Part shown: positions 51,057 to 64,000 of the stretch, piece by piece
How the letters are laid out: the number at the start of each line of letters is the position of its first letter
Numbering within the stretch: position 1 is the first letter of the stretch
DNA from: Echiichthys vipera
Lineage: Eukaryota > Chordata > Actinopteri > Perciformes > Trachinidae
Direction of reading: 5' to 3'
Assembly (NCBI GenBank): GCA_963691815.1
Contig: OY829662.1
Coordinates: forward strand, 23,349,062-23,413,061
Length of the DNA: 64,000 bases
Made by a program: the position numbers and the translations under genes
Notes under the pieces: model-generated
What the model was told of the DNA's origin: nothing
The model's input: the letters and a program-made list of their open reading frames with translations, nothing else
Database searches by the model: none

Positions 51057-51720
51057 AGAGCTGCAGTGATTAATCGACAGGGCTCCAGACTAACTAGGAG
51101 CACTGTGGCTGAAAATTTTAGGGGTGCATCCAGAAATTTTAGGGGCACACACGGTAAATCAATAATAGATGCAGAAATTACAATGTGCTGTTCCAAATTC
51201 AGTGTCACATTTTTGGTGCACTTTTGAAGATGCAACATAGAAGGTTAACCGACAGCACCATCACTGTCATGACACTACAATATTAAAAAATGTCACTGTT
51301 GCTGGCTGGCTTTATAGACACGTTAAATTAACATCTCTTAACATTAGACGGTCAGGGCTGATGGCGTTAGCTGCTTAGCTCCACCGTTAAGGTTGCTGTT
51401 ACAGCTTATTTATATCCTTAGCCTTTCCCTGGTCGTTAGCTCCGTATGCTAAATACTTCCAAGTGGCACTTTAGCTTTTTTCATTTTCTACTAAAACTGG
51501 TCTGAAGAGCCTCCAGCAGCAGTGCTAGCTGTGTTCATTCAGCTCTGTGTTGTTAACGTGATGAACTTGTGTTCAGAGGGACGAGCTGCAACTACTGTCT
51601 TGTTCTGTCTGCAGCGCATCTGGGTGACGTTACATGTCAAGTGGAGGAGGCAGAGGCTGCACTGTTATGATACTTTTGCAAGTTAGTGTCTAATCTGATA
51701 CAAATCTTTAGTATCGATTA
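51057..51720. mobile_element. Two abutting dispersed-element fragments
   Basis: A short hAT-like left end (AGAGCTGCAGTGATTAATCG) is cut at about 51077. It is followed by CAGGGCTCCAGACTAACTAG and AAATTTTAGGGGCACAC, the start of another element I recognise from fish genomes. The right limit is uncertain. Confidence 0.35.
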
Positions 51721-52818
51721 TTTTTTTTGACAACCCTACTGTACATTGACTATCAACTGAGCATGCTGGCTCTTTGCCTAGAACATAACTCTGGAAATAA
51801 CTGTATAATGTATCTGGACATTAAGTACATATTTTAAGACCATTTCAATGGTTCCCATTTAAAAACAAGCAACCCTCAGATGTTAAAAAGTCTGCACTTG
51901 CAACCAACTCATAAAGCAAATATTAATCTAATTAGCTAGCTAGCTAGCTATAGCTGATCAAATCTGCCAGTGAATATTATTGTTTTAGCGTAGGAAACAG
52001 CCAGAAAAGTTACTTTTGTCTACCTCTGTATGGAATTAAGGATCGTTTAAAAACGATTTACTGATTTACTAATGGTAAATCTGTCATTGGTATCATTGTA
52101 AACGGCATTATGTGCTGTGTGAGAATGTAAAGCCAGACAGGTGTACAGTAGCAACAGTAACCATGGTAGGACAGGCTTTTTCAACTCTTATTAAAGGAAT
52201 AGTACAACATTTTGGTAAATTTTCACTTTCTTGGCAGTGCAATAACTTTCTTTATTTCCTACAGTATATATGAACGCACTTTCATTACTCAATTTCTTTC
52301 TCTAACATCAAAGCACACCTAGACACCCACCTCAGTGACCTCACTCTGTGGTTGCCTCACTATGGCTATGGCCGAGAATCCAACTACGTGGCAGGTTAGA
52401 GATGTGGAAGCCAAGGGTGAGAACAACGGTCTGAGTGTGATACTTTGAAGTTCCTGCATGTTCTGGAAACAGGGCAAGGAATCACCTGCCATAAAGAAGT
52501 GTGCGTAAGCGCTAAGCTATTTGTTCTGGTGCCTGGGTGGTTATGGGTCCCCAGGGAGGGCTGGCCCGGGCCCCTGTGAGATCACATCAGTGTGGATCGG
52601 GCGGGAGTCCACCCGGAGGTGGAACTAATGGGCCCATGTGTTCACAGACACTTCTAAGAGCCAGATGCTGGGAAGAGAGACGTCCATCGAGTTTTTCACA
52701 ACACCTCCCCTGGAGAGAAGTGCGGGGAACCCAGTCAAGCTTCACACGCATGCTGGACATAGAAATCAGTCTACAGATACACGTACCATGTTCATTTAGT
52801 TTTGTACACTCTATTAAA
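51721..52818. other. Intergenic sequence, nothing recognised
   Basis: It contains a short TAGC repeat near 51935-51950. The frame at 52537 onward (plus) is GC-rich before it enters the CA array, but no domain is recognisable. Confidence 0.4.
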
Positions 52819-53627
<809 letters not shown>

Positions 53628-53669
<42 letters not shown>

Positions 53670-53728
53670 GTCTCTCTCTCTCTTGTCTCTCTGTATATAT
53701 ATATATATATATATGTAGGTATATATAA
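53628..53728. repeat. Compound (CT)n-(TA)n array
   Basis: CT units to about 53691, then TA units (53694-53714) and a degenerate ATATATAA tail. The TA part abuts the 3' end of the LINE fragment and may be its tail. Confidence 0.9.
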
Positions 53729-54106
53729 ATCTTCTTCTCACCCTCCGCGGGTGCTCAGGTGGTTGACCCTCTCTCTAAGCTTGGGTCCACTACCAGAGGC
53801 CAGGGAGCTTGAGGGCTCTGAGCAGTATGCTGGGGGTCACTGCCCCTAGTGCTCCGATCACCGGGCACTACTGTCACCTTTACCTTCCAGGCTCTCTCCA
53901 GCTCCTCTCTGAGCCCTTGGTACTTTTCAAGTTTCTCGTGTTCCTTTTTGCAGATGTTCCCATCGCTTGGTATCGCCACACAGCTTTTCTCTGTCCTTTA
54001 TCCGCCACCACGATATCTGGTTGGTTTGCCATTACCATCCTGTCAGTCTGTATCTGAAAGTCCCACAGGATCTTTGCTCGCTCATTCTCCACCACCTTTA
54101 GACGAG
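53729..54106 (-). pseudogene. 3' end of a non-LTR retrotransposon (LINE) coding region
   Basis: The minus strand reads VENERAKILWDFQIQTDRMV, then MANQPDIVVADK; after a frame change, AIPSDGNICKKEHEKLEKYQ and GLREELERAWKVKVTVVP; after another, VIGALGAVTPSILLRALKLP and GLW followed by a stop (53792-53790). These are successive pieces of the C-terminal end of a reverse-transcriptase polyprotein that I recognise from fish and invertebrate LINEs. The KILWDFQ and LKLPGLW-stop words are characteristic. The frameshifts and a deletion between VTP and ILL show a dead, 5'-truncated copy. The untranslated tail after the stop runs into a TA array. Confidence 0.75.

Positions 54107-54152
<46 letters not shown>
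54107..54152. repeat. (TA)n microsatellite
   Basis: TA array with one AAATA interruption, directly at the 5' (truncated) side of the LINE fragment. Confidence 0.95.
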
Positions 54153-54154
<2 letters not shown>

Positions 54155-54944
54155 ATGCTATTTCAGATTCTAATGCTAAATTTGTCAGAAAAAATCAGCA
54201 AGGAGACTGTCGGAACGGGCCGTCATGGTCAGGTAGCTAGACTAGGCTAATGTTACTTACATTTTATTTATGTTTATGGGGCACATCGTGTTCGTCGCGG
54301 ACGTGTGAGGTGAAGTTTTTCTTGCAAAGTTTTCATGTGACCTTTTTAGGGTCATCCTTGTTCTTTACAATATGATCCAATATTTCAGACATCTTTCCGG
54401 ACATGATTGGCTATTAATTATTAACTCTCTAACCGCGATGTACAGCTAAGGGACCTCCCATGTTAAAAAAAAAAAACTGACAGTGAGTGAGTGTCACGAC
54501 TATCTGTATCTGACCCTTCAAATTAAAAGCTCTCAAGCCTTCACTCACATAGATTTTCACTTAATTTTGACAAGAAATGGCTCCAAATGTTTGTTTTTTC
54601 CTGCGACCAATTGACCATTGAAATTTTGGTCTACTAAGGAATTTTTGGTCGACCATTTGGAGGCAGCCCTAGTTAGCAGTGCTGGTTGATGACAATGCAT
54701 TATGTGGTATTTTGCACATACAAATGCTACAGTCCACATATGGAGATAGTGAGTAATGTGTGTATACGACTGATTTAATGAAACACAAATAAAACAATAT
54801 ATTACTACAGTTTTTACTTTCACAGTTTTACTGTTGATGCACAGAGCAGCCATTTGGATTTGGAGTTCAGGGTTGGTGAGGTTTCCCCGACTTTCTGAGT
54901 CGCAAATTTGACTTCAGATTGCGTTCCAGTTGAAATTTTTGACC
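54153..54944. other. Non-coding sequence with a hAT-like right end at about 54600-54672
   Basis: ATTTTTGGTCGACCATTTGG followed by AGGCAGCCCTAG looks like the right terminus of a GGGCTGCC-type hAT-like element. The matching left terminus was not found. Confidence 0.35.
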
Positions 54945-55052
54945 TTTAGGGATGGTAACAGATCTTGGTACCAACCGAATTAAGTCACCTAGTGCCGATT
55001 CACGTTAAATCGGTTGGTATCAGTTAAAATGTGAATGGTACCCAGTCCTAAA
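54945..55052. mobile_element. 108-bp MITE-like inverted-repeat element
   Basis: The left end TTTAGGGATGGTAAC is mirrored by the right end GTACCCAGTCCTAAA. The interior has GGTACC and ATCGGTTGGTATC palindromic words. It is too short to code for protein. Confidence 0.55.
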
Positions 55053-57235
55053 GATTTCCTAGTGGAACAATTTTGGTGATGTGAGAAAAATCCGTGTGAA
55101 ATTGAAGGGGAATAAGTCTGTCACGAGTCCCTTTGCCGCCCAAACCGGAAGACTGGTCCAGTACAGAGAACACAGATAATGTCTCACCCCTCTTCCTTGC
55201 TTGTATATAGCATCCTTCAGCGTTCTGTCTGGATCAAAGAAATAAAGGATTGCACACATCCTCAGTAAACCCCACAGAGTGACTGTCTTCAGTGTCAAAA
55301 AGGGTTAGTGAGAATGATTTCTCTGCGCCTTAGAGGAAAGGTTGGCTGATGAAAGTGGTGGAGGCTTTCTGCAGGGGGGAAAAACAAGCATTAGTGAAGG
55401 AAGAGGTCAGTGAGGCCTCTGCTGTGATCGCTTCCAAAGACAGAGGTGAGAATGAGTCAGAGTGAGAACAAGATAGGAAACAAAATGTGACTCATCTTTT
55501 GTCTATTAGGCTTGGGCCATATGACCAGATTATCATTCAACATGATACTGGTTGGCCACAACAAGGGTCCTCATGTGTCCGCAATAACAGAACAATATTA
55601 AATAATGCAACGCCTCTTATTTTGCACTATATTCAGTCTCTCTGTGTTTGCCAAGACAGTCAAGTGTGTGTTATCTAAAGTCTAACTAAAGGTCAGTTGA
55701 ACAGTTGAAGTGTGGATAACGTTTCTGGTAGCATACCAGTTACAAACTGGCTCTCAATGTTTATGCATTTTATTTTTATTTTATTTGTGATTAATATGTG
55801 ATCAATATAAAACTTGGTGAAAAAAATTTGGTGTGTGGATCAGTACTTTTTTTTGCTGTTGGGAAGGAGCGTGGGAAGTTTTATTCATGTTGCATAGCGT
55901 GTAACGTTATATCATTGCTAGCAAGCTCAACATATTTTGTGGGACAGAGAGTGCTGCTAACATTATGTTGTTATTGGTTGAGGTAGCGTGGCTTTTCCAA
56001 ACTTCATTAATGAACTATGAGGCATGCTGTTGTATCCTCATGTTAACAAAATCTGGTGTCACTGCTTTCTCCAAGCTGGGGACTCAAGGGGTCCGAGCCT
56101 GGAGCTCTGCAGCTAGACCCTTCTCCCACATTCTGCTTTATGATGAATCATGCACAAGTTAAAGGAGCTGATGGGATTGCATTTCACTGGAATTGTACCT
56201 TAAACAATTCCATGTTATAAAATTGATTGATTGAGTTTAGATCCAAATAAGACTTCAGTTTAGTTCTTTCAAATACATCTACATGACACACCATATATTT
56301 CTTTTTAGTTATATTATCAAAAGCTTTTTTATTTGCAGAGAATGAATTTATTAATGCAGATAATTTGCAGGAAACATGCATGTAGACACTGCTTATCAAA
56401 GTGCTAAAAGATTCACACCTCCCCCCGTGAGATGCACACGCATTGAGATGCATTGACACACTCTGGTAATGAGTTTGTGTCATTAGACGTACTTGGTTTA
56501 TCAACGCTTCCCTCACTCGCATGAGGACAGCTAAGCTGTTAAATTGGCCTAAACGTAGAGTGCTTGTTTTCCCAAGCAAAACAAATTTGGGATCTGTTGA
56601 TTTACATGCATGACTAGTTGCAGGCACGTAGAAGCCTGTGTGGCAAGCCTTAAACAAGATGTGACATAGGACATGGCTGTTGCTGTAGTTCTCCGTGCAG
56701 GTTTACCACATTCTGTCCTCTCTTTCATCATCGAAAAATGAGTTGTTGTCCAGATGGGAGCAGGCAGCACACATCACTCAGGAATCTTTAACATGACTGG
56801 ATGAGCAGAGAGTGAGTCCAGAGCATTGAGTTGTTTTCCTTTTCTGGCTGCAGAGGGCAAGTGTAATGCCAAGTGGTTATATTCCTCTGGTCAGTCATTT
56901 TCAGCAGGGATCACAGTGCTTTCCCTTAGATGGGCCTGGAGGATTTCTTTTTATACTTATCTCGAAAGGTCCCTTGTTATTGATTTAATGCTGAGCACAG
57001 TGCATCACGTGGACCAGCTCCTACATGAATTCTTTATTGGAGATCAGGACAGGCCTGACTGGACTGAAATGAAATGGTTCGCACCAAAGTGTTGTTGGCG
57101 TATACAGCTGTGACTGAGAGAATAACTGCACAGATGGTTAGAAAATCACCATCTTACTTTGATTTAAAGTATCTCAACATCTATTGGATGGATTGCCGTG
57201 GAATTTGGATCCCACATGAGATGGTAAACATTTTA
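55053..57235. other. Intergenic sequence, nothing recognised
   Basis: The longest frame (56184-56657, minus, 157 codons) has no domain or conserved motif that I can identify. It is AT-rich and flanked by no splice signals, so I do not call it a gene. Confidence 0.4.
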
Positions 57236-57330
57236 CTAGGGCTGTACCCAAATCAGTTTTTAAACAAAAAAATGGAGTCGGATGTGGTCGTTCAATACAC
57301 AGATTCAGCTATTCGTTTCTTGTTTACATA
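57236..57330. repeat. Left-end fragment of a TAGGGCTGTACC-type element
   Basis: ACTAGGGCTGTACCCAAATC resembles the left terminus of a fish non-autonomous DNA transposon. The right end was not found. Confidence 0.3.
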
Positions 57331-60300
57331 AAGACTATTCTTAAAATCAGAAAATCCATTGGCATGAGTTTCAGTGATGATTTTGACCACATTAATAGAG
57401 TCATGTTTTTACACTTTACAGGTGGCAGTTTGCGTAGTCTGCCAGAGGGATTTGGCTCTGCAGGTCAGGGACCGATCACCTGTGGGAACACTGTTCAGCA
57501 CACACACTAAAATGCATGTTAGCATTTAGCTTGGCTTGGCTTTAGCTCTCTTATGGAAGAAACATGTTCCACGCAAACGCATGTTCCGGTTGAACATACT
57601 GAACGTGCGCTCTTACACAGCGGTGAAGTTAACAAATGTCAGTGCATAGAGCTAATCAGAGCCTTTCTATGACCACAGTAGTAAGCAAACATGGCATCTG
57701 TGAAGAAACATGTGCTTTCTGCACACAAAGAAGAAAAAAAAGAAAAACATAGGCGGGAGGATTGGAGATGCCTGAGCCAGAGCTTCATCAAACTGGTTAG
57801 CTGTTGTTATTTTATGCAGAAGTGAATCTAAACTGAAAATTTCTCTTGTTGTTGTATGTTGTAGCACACCTACTAGTAACACACAAAATGTAGCTCACGC
57901 TTGCGTCACATTACAACTTTCATGTGAACATTCCAGAACCCTAGGGCCGGTGAAATCGTTATGGCATTTGCATGTTGCTGGCCTTAGCCACGTTGTTGAA
58001 CTGCCGAGTGGTGCTGGAGACTTGACCAAATTTACCATTATTATCAATATCTTTTTCATATTGAAAAAAATGTTTGTCTGATTCACCTTAAATTTTAACA
58101 AAATCAATGAGGCCAGAAATATAAAACACTTTAACTATTCTTTAAAGAAAGGTTATTTCTTCACATGTATTAATATTATTATGAATATTATAATTTATAC
58201 TTCATCCTCTACACTGTGTCGCATTTGTGCAGGACAACTCAATAAGCAAAAAGGGGGCGAAAGAATACAAGTACAAATTGATAGAAATCACAAATCTAAA
58301 ATATTTCCCGATTGATTTCAACTCTGTTGTGAAAATATCCATAGAAATTCACATAATAATTCTGAAAAAATACAGCAGGAAGCCCAAGGTCACCATCCTG
58401 AAGGTGAAGGTGTGTGTAAATAGATTTCCTCCCGGCTGGGGATCTGACCCAGGTCCTCCTCCTGTGACCCTGCGGATGATTGCTGTGACTGAGGCATGTT
58501 TGATCCCTGTGCTGATGCTGGGCTTTTGATGGCCGCCCCACTTTGATGCCGCTACAAGATTGAATCCGACCACCCTGTGACTTACATACACACAGTTGAC
58601 CAAATAGCATCATCAGACCTTGTATCTTAACAGGGGGGGTTATTTCCTTCTCCTCTCTTTGATCCTGAGCATTGATATTTGTCGTATTTCTGACATTCTA
58701 CGTCCACTATTTATTGCCCTGTGGGGAGGGATTTGGGCTATAACCCTCAATCCTCAGACATATTATAGTTTATTATTTAGCTCTGTTTTGTTTTGTTTTT
58801 TTATTCCTGCCGACACAGATTTGTCTTCCTCTGATGAACTTTATGCAGTGCTTTTATTACTCACAGGAAATGCGGAAAAGTCATGGCCTTGCAGTAAAAT
58901 AGATTTTTTTTTCTCCTGTAGCTCTCCACTGGTTTTTATACAACAGTTCTGTTTCCTGACCATTTGATGTCTTCCTGTATTAATTCAAGCAAGCAAAGAG
59001 TCTGATTTACTAGCAACTCAGGACCACTTGACTTTAACTCTGCTTTTATGTCAGGTTCTGTGGGATGGAACAACATAAGGACTAATGAAGAAAGCAGACC
59101 CAGACCTTTAAAACTTATAGCTTGTTGAAATGAAATTCAGTTTCTGGTCATATAAGAAAAGTGTATGAAGACATTTTCATTGGATATGAGTTATGGTTAA
59201 AGCATATTAATTTTAGATGCGGTGGTAGGCAGATCTCAGCTAGCTGTTTTCCCTCGTTACCAGGCTATGTGCTACTCTAAGCTGAATTGGCTGCATGCTG
59301 TAGCTTTATTTTGAACTGACGGACACAAGAGTCGCATCAATCTTCTCATCTTAGAAAGCTCCAAATCGGATGCTCTACATTTGTTTTTACTTTTAGTATG
59401 TACTAAAAGCAGCTGTCCATACAAAGTACGTACTGTTGAATGCATTATGCACACAACTAGGACACACTACTTCTTCTTCATAACATTGCTCCTAATGTTT
59501 GACCTTCTGACTCATACATGTTGCAGAAAGGGTTTTGGATCAGAATAAAAGCTTTAGGCATATTTTATCACTTTGATTGGCAGCTGGACTCTCATGATAA
59601 GTTCACACAAAAAAAACATTGTTGTCAGGCTCTAAGTAATGCAAACCATCAGCAGTTCAGACCAATCAGCATCCTGTTAGGAGCTACTGGCAGCTACAGG
59701 CGTGTTTTCGGTACGTGCGATGTAACTAACAAAAAGTTAAAGTGTTAGTCTAGATGCTACAATGGCATCAGTTTTATTAGAACTGGAGAGTATTCATTGA
59801 AAGAAGAGCAGAGAACGACACTGGTAAAGTTTTCACTCTTCTCTGGACTGGCTATGGCAAGAGTTTGATAGACAGCAGTCTCATCCAATCACCAGGTACT
59901 TTTTGAAAGTGCCTTCCCTTTTCCAAACAGTGCCCAATGACGGCATCTCAGATGGTTCCGTGTAACAAACTACGTAGTTGACTTGTCAGGTTAATATTTT
60001 GATTTGTTCATGGGATTCTCACAGTATGGTTGCTGACGCTCTGCAAATTTAGCAACATTTATAATAATTAATGTATAAATATGAATCATTTCCTGGTGTT
60101 GTGACTATTAAGTAGATCATCAGAAACTGTAACATCGCAGTTTGCGCGGTGGGAATCTTTTAAGATTGTCATTTATGAAATAAAAAGTTTAACATTTACA
60201 TTGCAGCAACTCTGGAAACTAAAGCCAGACATCCTAAGAGTTATGGGTCCACCGCAGGTTTTTCTAACACTAAATCTCTACATAGGTCAGCGCTCTGTTT

Positions 60301-61144
60301 TCCTACATTTCTGTCTCACACTCGACCCAGAACTGTCTGGTAGCTTCTCAAAGCTCCATGGATGGACAAGAGCAAAGAGGGAAAAATGGCGATAGAAAAA
60401 GTGATTGTGAAATGTGGGAGCCAGGAGTGTTTGGCAGGGTTCATCTTGTTTGCTCAGTAAACCCCAGAGGCCTGTGTTTTTCGCTGAGGGAAATGCCCGC
60501 ATTGTTGGGCCCGGAGACCGTGGTTACGGGCCAGCCCAGGGCCAAGCCAGGCAGGTTGGGACAAACAACAAGATGAAGGTCAGCTAATATAGCAGTTAAT
60601 TCCACTTCCTGGTCCCCATGACACCCAGGCAGGGTTTATTTGAAGATCCCAGACCCTGAAGTCACTCTGCACTTTGTTTAGTCCATGAGTATTTTTGGTC
60701 AGAGCCAACACTTTCAGATATTAATGTATTCGGACGAGAAGGAAGGGAGGGTGGAGGAGAGAAAGGAAAGAAGGATACAGCCGAGCAGTGAGGAGGAAAA
60801 TTCCACATTTCCACATGCCTCCCTGTCTCTTTTCCATATTTTGTCTAAATTCATCTCAGATAAAAATCATCTAATTAGAATAATCATTTCCACATCCTTG
60901 AAGATGAATAATGAGGCTTCAGATAAATACATACCTAAGAATTATGGATATTATAGCCCAACATGTATTGGATTAGTTTACTTTACAGTAGATGTCAGAT
61001 ATTCAGCTCGATGAATAGATTGTGTTTCTTGTGCTTTATACTAAAAGTCCCCCTGCGTTTTGCTGGTTAAATTATTTGAATGTGAGCTAGCATATGTAGG
61101 AAATGTTGGATCAGCAGTGATATGGCTGTAGGCTGATATCATCT
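57331..61144. other. Intergenic sequence, nothing recognised
   Basis: No exon, RNA gene or clear repeat recognised. The overlapping frames near 58300-58600 occur on both strands without domain support. Confidence 0.4.
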
Positions 61145-61440
61145 ATCCGTCCATCTTCAACCTCTTGTCCCTATCGGGGTTTTGGGGTGCTGGAGCCGAT
61201 AAGGACATCGGGCGTGAGGCGGGGTCCACCCTGGACAGGACGGAAGTCTATCACAGGGCACATAGAGACGAACAGAGACAGACAACCATTCACAGTCACA
61301 TATAATCACATACACACCTAGAGTAATCAACTAACCTAACACCTGCATGTCTTTGGACTGTGGGAGGAAACCAGAGAACCAGGAGACAACCCACGCAGAC
61401 ACTGGGAGATGCAAACTCCACACAGAAGGGCCCCAGCCAA
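61145..61440 (+). mobile_element. Dispersed teleost repeat, copy D (3'-truncated)
   Basis: Same family as copies A-C: ATCTTCAACCTCTTGTCCCT, GGCGTGAGGCGGGGTCCACC, CTTTGGACTGTGGGAGGAAA. It ends after CACACAGAAGGGCCCCAGCC, so it lacks the family's last 60 or so bases. Two short internal gaps are also present. Confidence 0.7.
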
Positions 61441-63650
61441 GAAATACATATTGCAACGATCATAATTAAGCAATTTGAGTCCATGGCACAACGAACTTCA
61501 CCACTTACAATATAGTATAGAGATAATCACTTGAGGGGCATTGCAGGAAACCTTAAATAAAAACTATGTTTGACTTAATGGAAGAAAAAAAAGAGATTCT
61601 GACTTTGGAGTCATATTTAAACGGCATTTAAAATGTCAGATTGCTTTTAGTTTTAGTGTTTAGACTTGGGTGGAAACAGGGTGCTAGTGTGAGGCAGCTG
61701 AAGGACTCTCCTCATGGTGCAGACTCCATCCACTCTGGCATTCTCTGGACCCAGCAGTGTGCGTGAAAAGAGCTAGTTTATCAGCTGATGGTGTTACTGA
61801 TCGTTTCACTTGGACCTTGACAATAAAGGGGGAGGTGGGGTGGGAAGGGTGAAAAATATAGTACACACCATCCAAAAGCCAAGTGGCTTAATCCTGTATG
61901 GAAATGGTAATGAGAAAAAAGAGAACTAACTCTGTCTGTGTGCGCTCTCCTATCCAGGATGGGATCGAGGCCTCTCTAGTGGAGCTTCTCCAGGATGCAT
62001 AAGAAGAGCCTTTGTGCTCCAATCTAGTAAGCCAGAAATACAGCTTTTGAACCATGTGCATTGCAAGAAAGAGAAATGGAGAGGCAGTTTTGGAGAGAGT
62101 GAATGACAAAGTGAAGAGGTGGGGGATTGCTCTGAAGGTGTCAAAAGCGGATGGTGTAATACATTTGGAGTGACTGTGTGTGTATGCGTATGTGTGCGCG
62201 TGCACATATATGTTTTTTTCACAGTGTGTTTTTGCCTGCATGTGCCCATGCATGTGTGTGTGGGGTTGTCACGCAGTGGGCTGATATCAAGTACCTCTTT
62301 AAGCCCTCCTTCCATCCCCAAAGGTGCTTCACTCTTTGTTTCTTGGAGCCCCATTCTGCTGAAGCCTGACTGAATGAAGGCTGGGAAGCAAATGAGTGGC
62401 CATAGACGCCGGATGGAAGAAGGCGCTAAAAAACAGGAGTGGAAAATGCACCACTCCACCTGATTGTGTATATAGATTGCAGTCAAATAGCTGACATGTG
62501 AAAAACATTTAGCAGCGAAGGAGAGAAGCATGTTGCCGTCTCATTATGTCCACATGGCAAGGAGGATTTCTGAGGTTTATTTTCAGAAGTATTGATAGTG
62601 TTTTTGATATGTCATGGCAATCAGTATACACTCTTGTGTGAATTGAAATTTGCTCTGCATTTGTAAATGATATGATTGTTGGCCTGTCCTCGCAAGAAGC
62701 AAAGTAAACGGGACTTGAAAATACATTTCGTCAGCTGAGAAAACACAGTGTTATATTGTTCCCCTTTTTGTCGGGTCCTCACGAGCAAACAAAAAAGCAT
62801 CTGTGCTCTGGTTTTACGGAGGGTTAAGACGAAAGGAGCAGGAGGCCAAGTGGGTTTCAGAAAACAAAAGACCATGATTGCATATAGTTTTCCAGCTAAA
62901 GTGGTGGTGGTAGAGATCTTGTGCATAAAATCGGACTTGAAATCTGATGGGACTTGATTGAAATGATTGAACCTCCCTGTCTGAAATGTGTTGGCACTCA
63001 TGGAGAAAAGTTAGAGGACAGTTGCTTCCCCTGAGGTGCTGGGCTCATCTGTGAATAGAGATTAGAAACGGTGGTGCTAAAGATCTGTGGATGCAAATCA
63101 GTCTCTCTGATCCCCTCTGGTGTTCCTCCTTCTTCCCAAACAACTAATCCACTTAAGTATCACAGGCCTTTCAGCTGTCTCACCACACTTATTTGGGTAG
63201 ATCTCAATAATTAGGTTGCTCTCTCCCTCTGTTATAAAAAACAATCTTAGTCATTAAAACACTGTTCATTTACACTGCAGTTAGTGTCTTGTCAATACAC
63301 TGTAATTACCTGCTAATTAGATTGTTATTGGACTATTTGAATACCTCCTTTTCCCTTTTCCTCTCCTATAAAAGGCTCTTTTAGACCTGTTGATGAGGTT
63401 TTGATTGGAATAAGGCTGTCTGGGACGCTTCATGTAAAAATCTTGGTGCAAATTATTTGCATCAAAGCTTCGTTTAACAAATTAACAAATTGAATATAGT
63501 TATATACAGCGCACTGTGTTTCCCCCCAGATGATTATTAGTCACAAAACAGGCTCACGCTGTGGACACCACATCAACGGTGGATGTAGCAGATAGCAAAG
63601 TGGAGGAAGAGAGAGAAAATAGTGAGGGGAGCAGAGAAAAAAAACTGAGA
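61441..63650. other. Intergenic sequence, nothing recognised
   Basis: The 193-codon frame at 61950-62531 (minus) and its shadows run through a low-complexity TGTGTG/CATATG stretch and show no domain. Confidence 0.4.
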
Positions 63651-64000
63651 AAATGACAGAAAGTGTCCAAAGTTTGGGAGTGTTTCAAGCTGAAACTCAA
63701 GGACAACTCTGTACAGTGTGTCTACTGTAAAACACAGTTAGCTTAGCACAATAGCACCACGTCACCACATCGTATCCAGTCTCCACAGAGCGGACTGACA
63801 CAGGGTAACACTGACAACGTTACAAGGTAGCGACACTGGACACAGCAACGTTCATCCGGCTCCGGCTCCGCCTCACTGCAGGGGGGCAGCACATGCAGAT
63901 GAGATGGCACCGTGGAGCTGATCGCCTAAAGGCTGACGCAGCAGACTGTATATGGCACTTGTATATTGCTTTAATATGACTTTTATGACACCAATGCAAT
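63651..64000 (+). pseudogene. BED-type zinc finger relic of a second hAT element, at the window edge
   Basis: From 63666 the plus strand reads SKVWECFKLKLKDNSVQCVY, then CKTQLA, a TAG stop (63744-63746), then HNSTT. The pattern of a Trp, a basic stretch, then C-x2-C followed by His is the BED finger found at the N-terminus of hAT transposases. The next His pair is not clean. The stop, and the lack of an open frame afterwards, indicate a dead copy. The rest of the element may continue beyond the right edge. Confidence 0.5.

Noticed and set aside
56184..56657. 157-codon minus-strand frame
   Set aside because: AT-rich, no recognisable domain, and no neighbouring exon. Open frames of this length occur by chance in 64 kb.
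61950..62531. 193-codon minus-strand frame
   Set aside because: Overlaps other frames and a TGTG/CATA low-complexity stretch. No motif, signal or splice context.

Overview
This window reads as intergenic and intronic nuclear DNA of a ray-finned fish, probably a spiny-rayed (percomorph-type) teleost. The evidence is the split vertebrate genes with GT-AG introns, the very long CA/GT microsatellites, and several repeat families I recognise from teleost genomes. There is no operon-style packing and no bacterial or viral gene.

The only well-supported protein-coding gene is the 5' part of a ubiquitin-specific protease, best matched to usp43. It lies on the minus strand. Coding exon 1 (25996-26622) carries a basic N-terminus and the catalytic Cys box. 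Coding exon 2 (18231-18377) carries the QHDA box. Both have canonical splice sites and join in frame. I did not find exon 3, so it is probably beyond the left edge and bases 1-18230 would be intron 2. Upstream of exon 1 is a GC-richer stretch that should hold the 5'UTR and promoter.

About 5.7 kb upstream of usp43, on the same strand, is one conserved WD40-repeat exon resembling CFAP52/WDR16 (32284-32433). CFAP52 is the head-to-tail neighbour of USP43 in human. Here the exon seems isolated, has a weak donor, and is out of frame with its likely acceptor. It may be a relic of the ancestral gene pair.

The rest is a graveyard of mobile elements. It includes a BED-finger hAT transposase pseudogene (37.5-39.9 kb) with a dispersed repeat nested inside it, a Tc1-like transposase tail (34.6-35.0 kb), the 3' end of a LINE (53.7-54.1 kb), and a Myb/SANT-like transposon-associated relic (13.5 kb). 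A second BED finger lies at the right edge (63.7 kb). There are also four copies of one roughly 300-bp teleost repeat, several small terminal-inverted-repeat elements with visible 8-bp or TTAA target duplications, and a perfect 4 x 26-bp minisatellite. CA/GT, GA, TA and CT arrays are scattered throughout.

I found no convincing new biological system. The most useful observations are the orphan cfap52-like exon beside usp43, and several repeat insertions whose target-site duplications or empty sites can be read directly.
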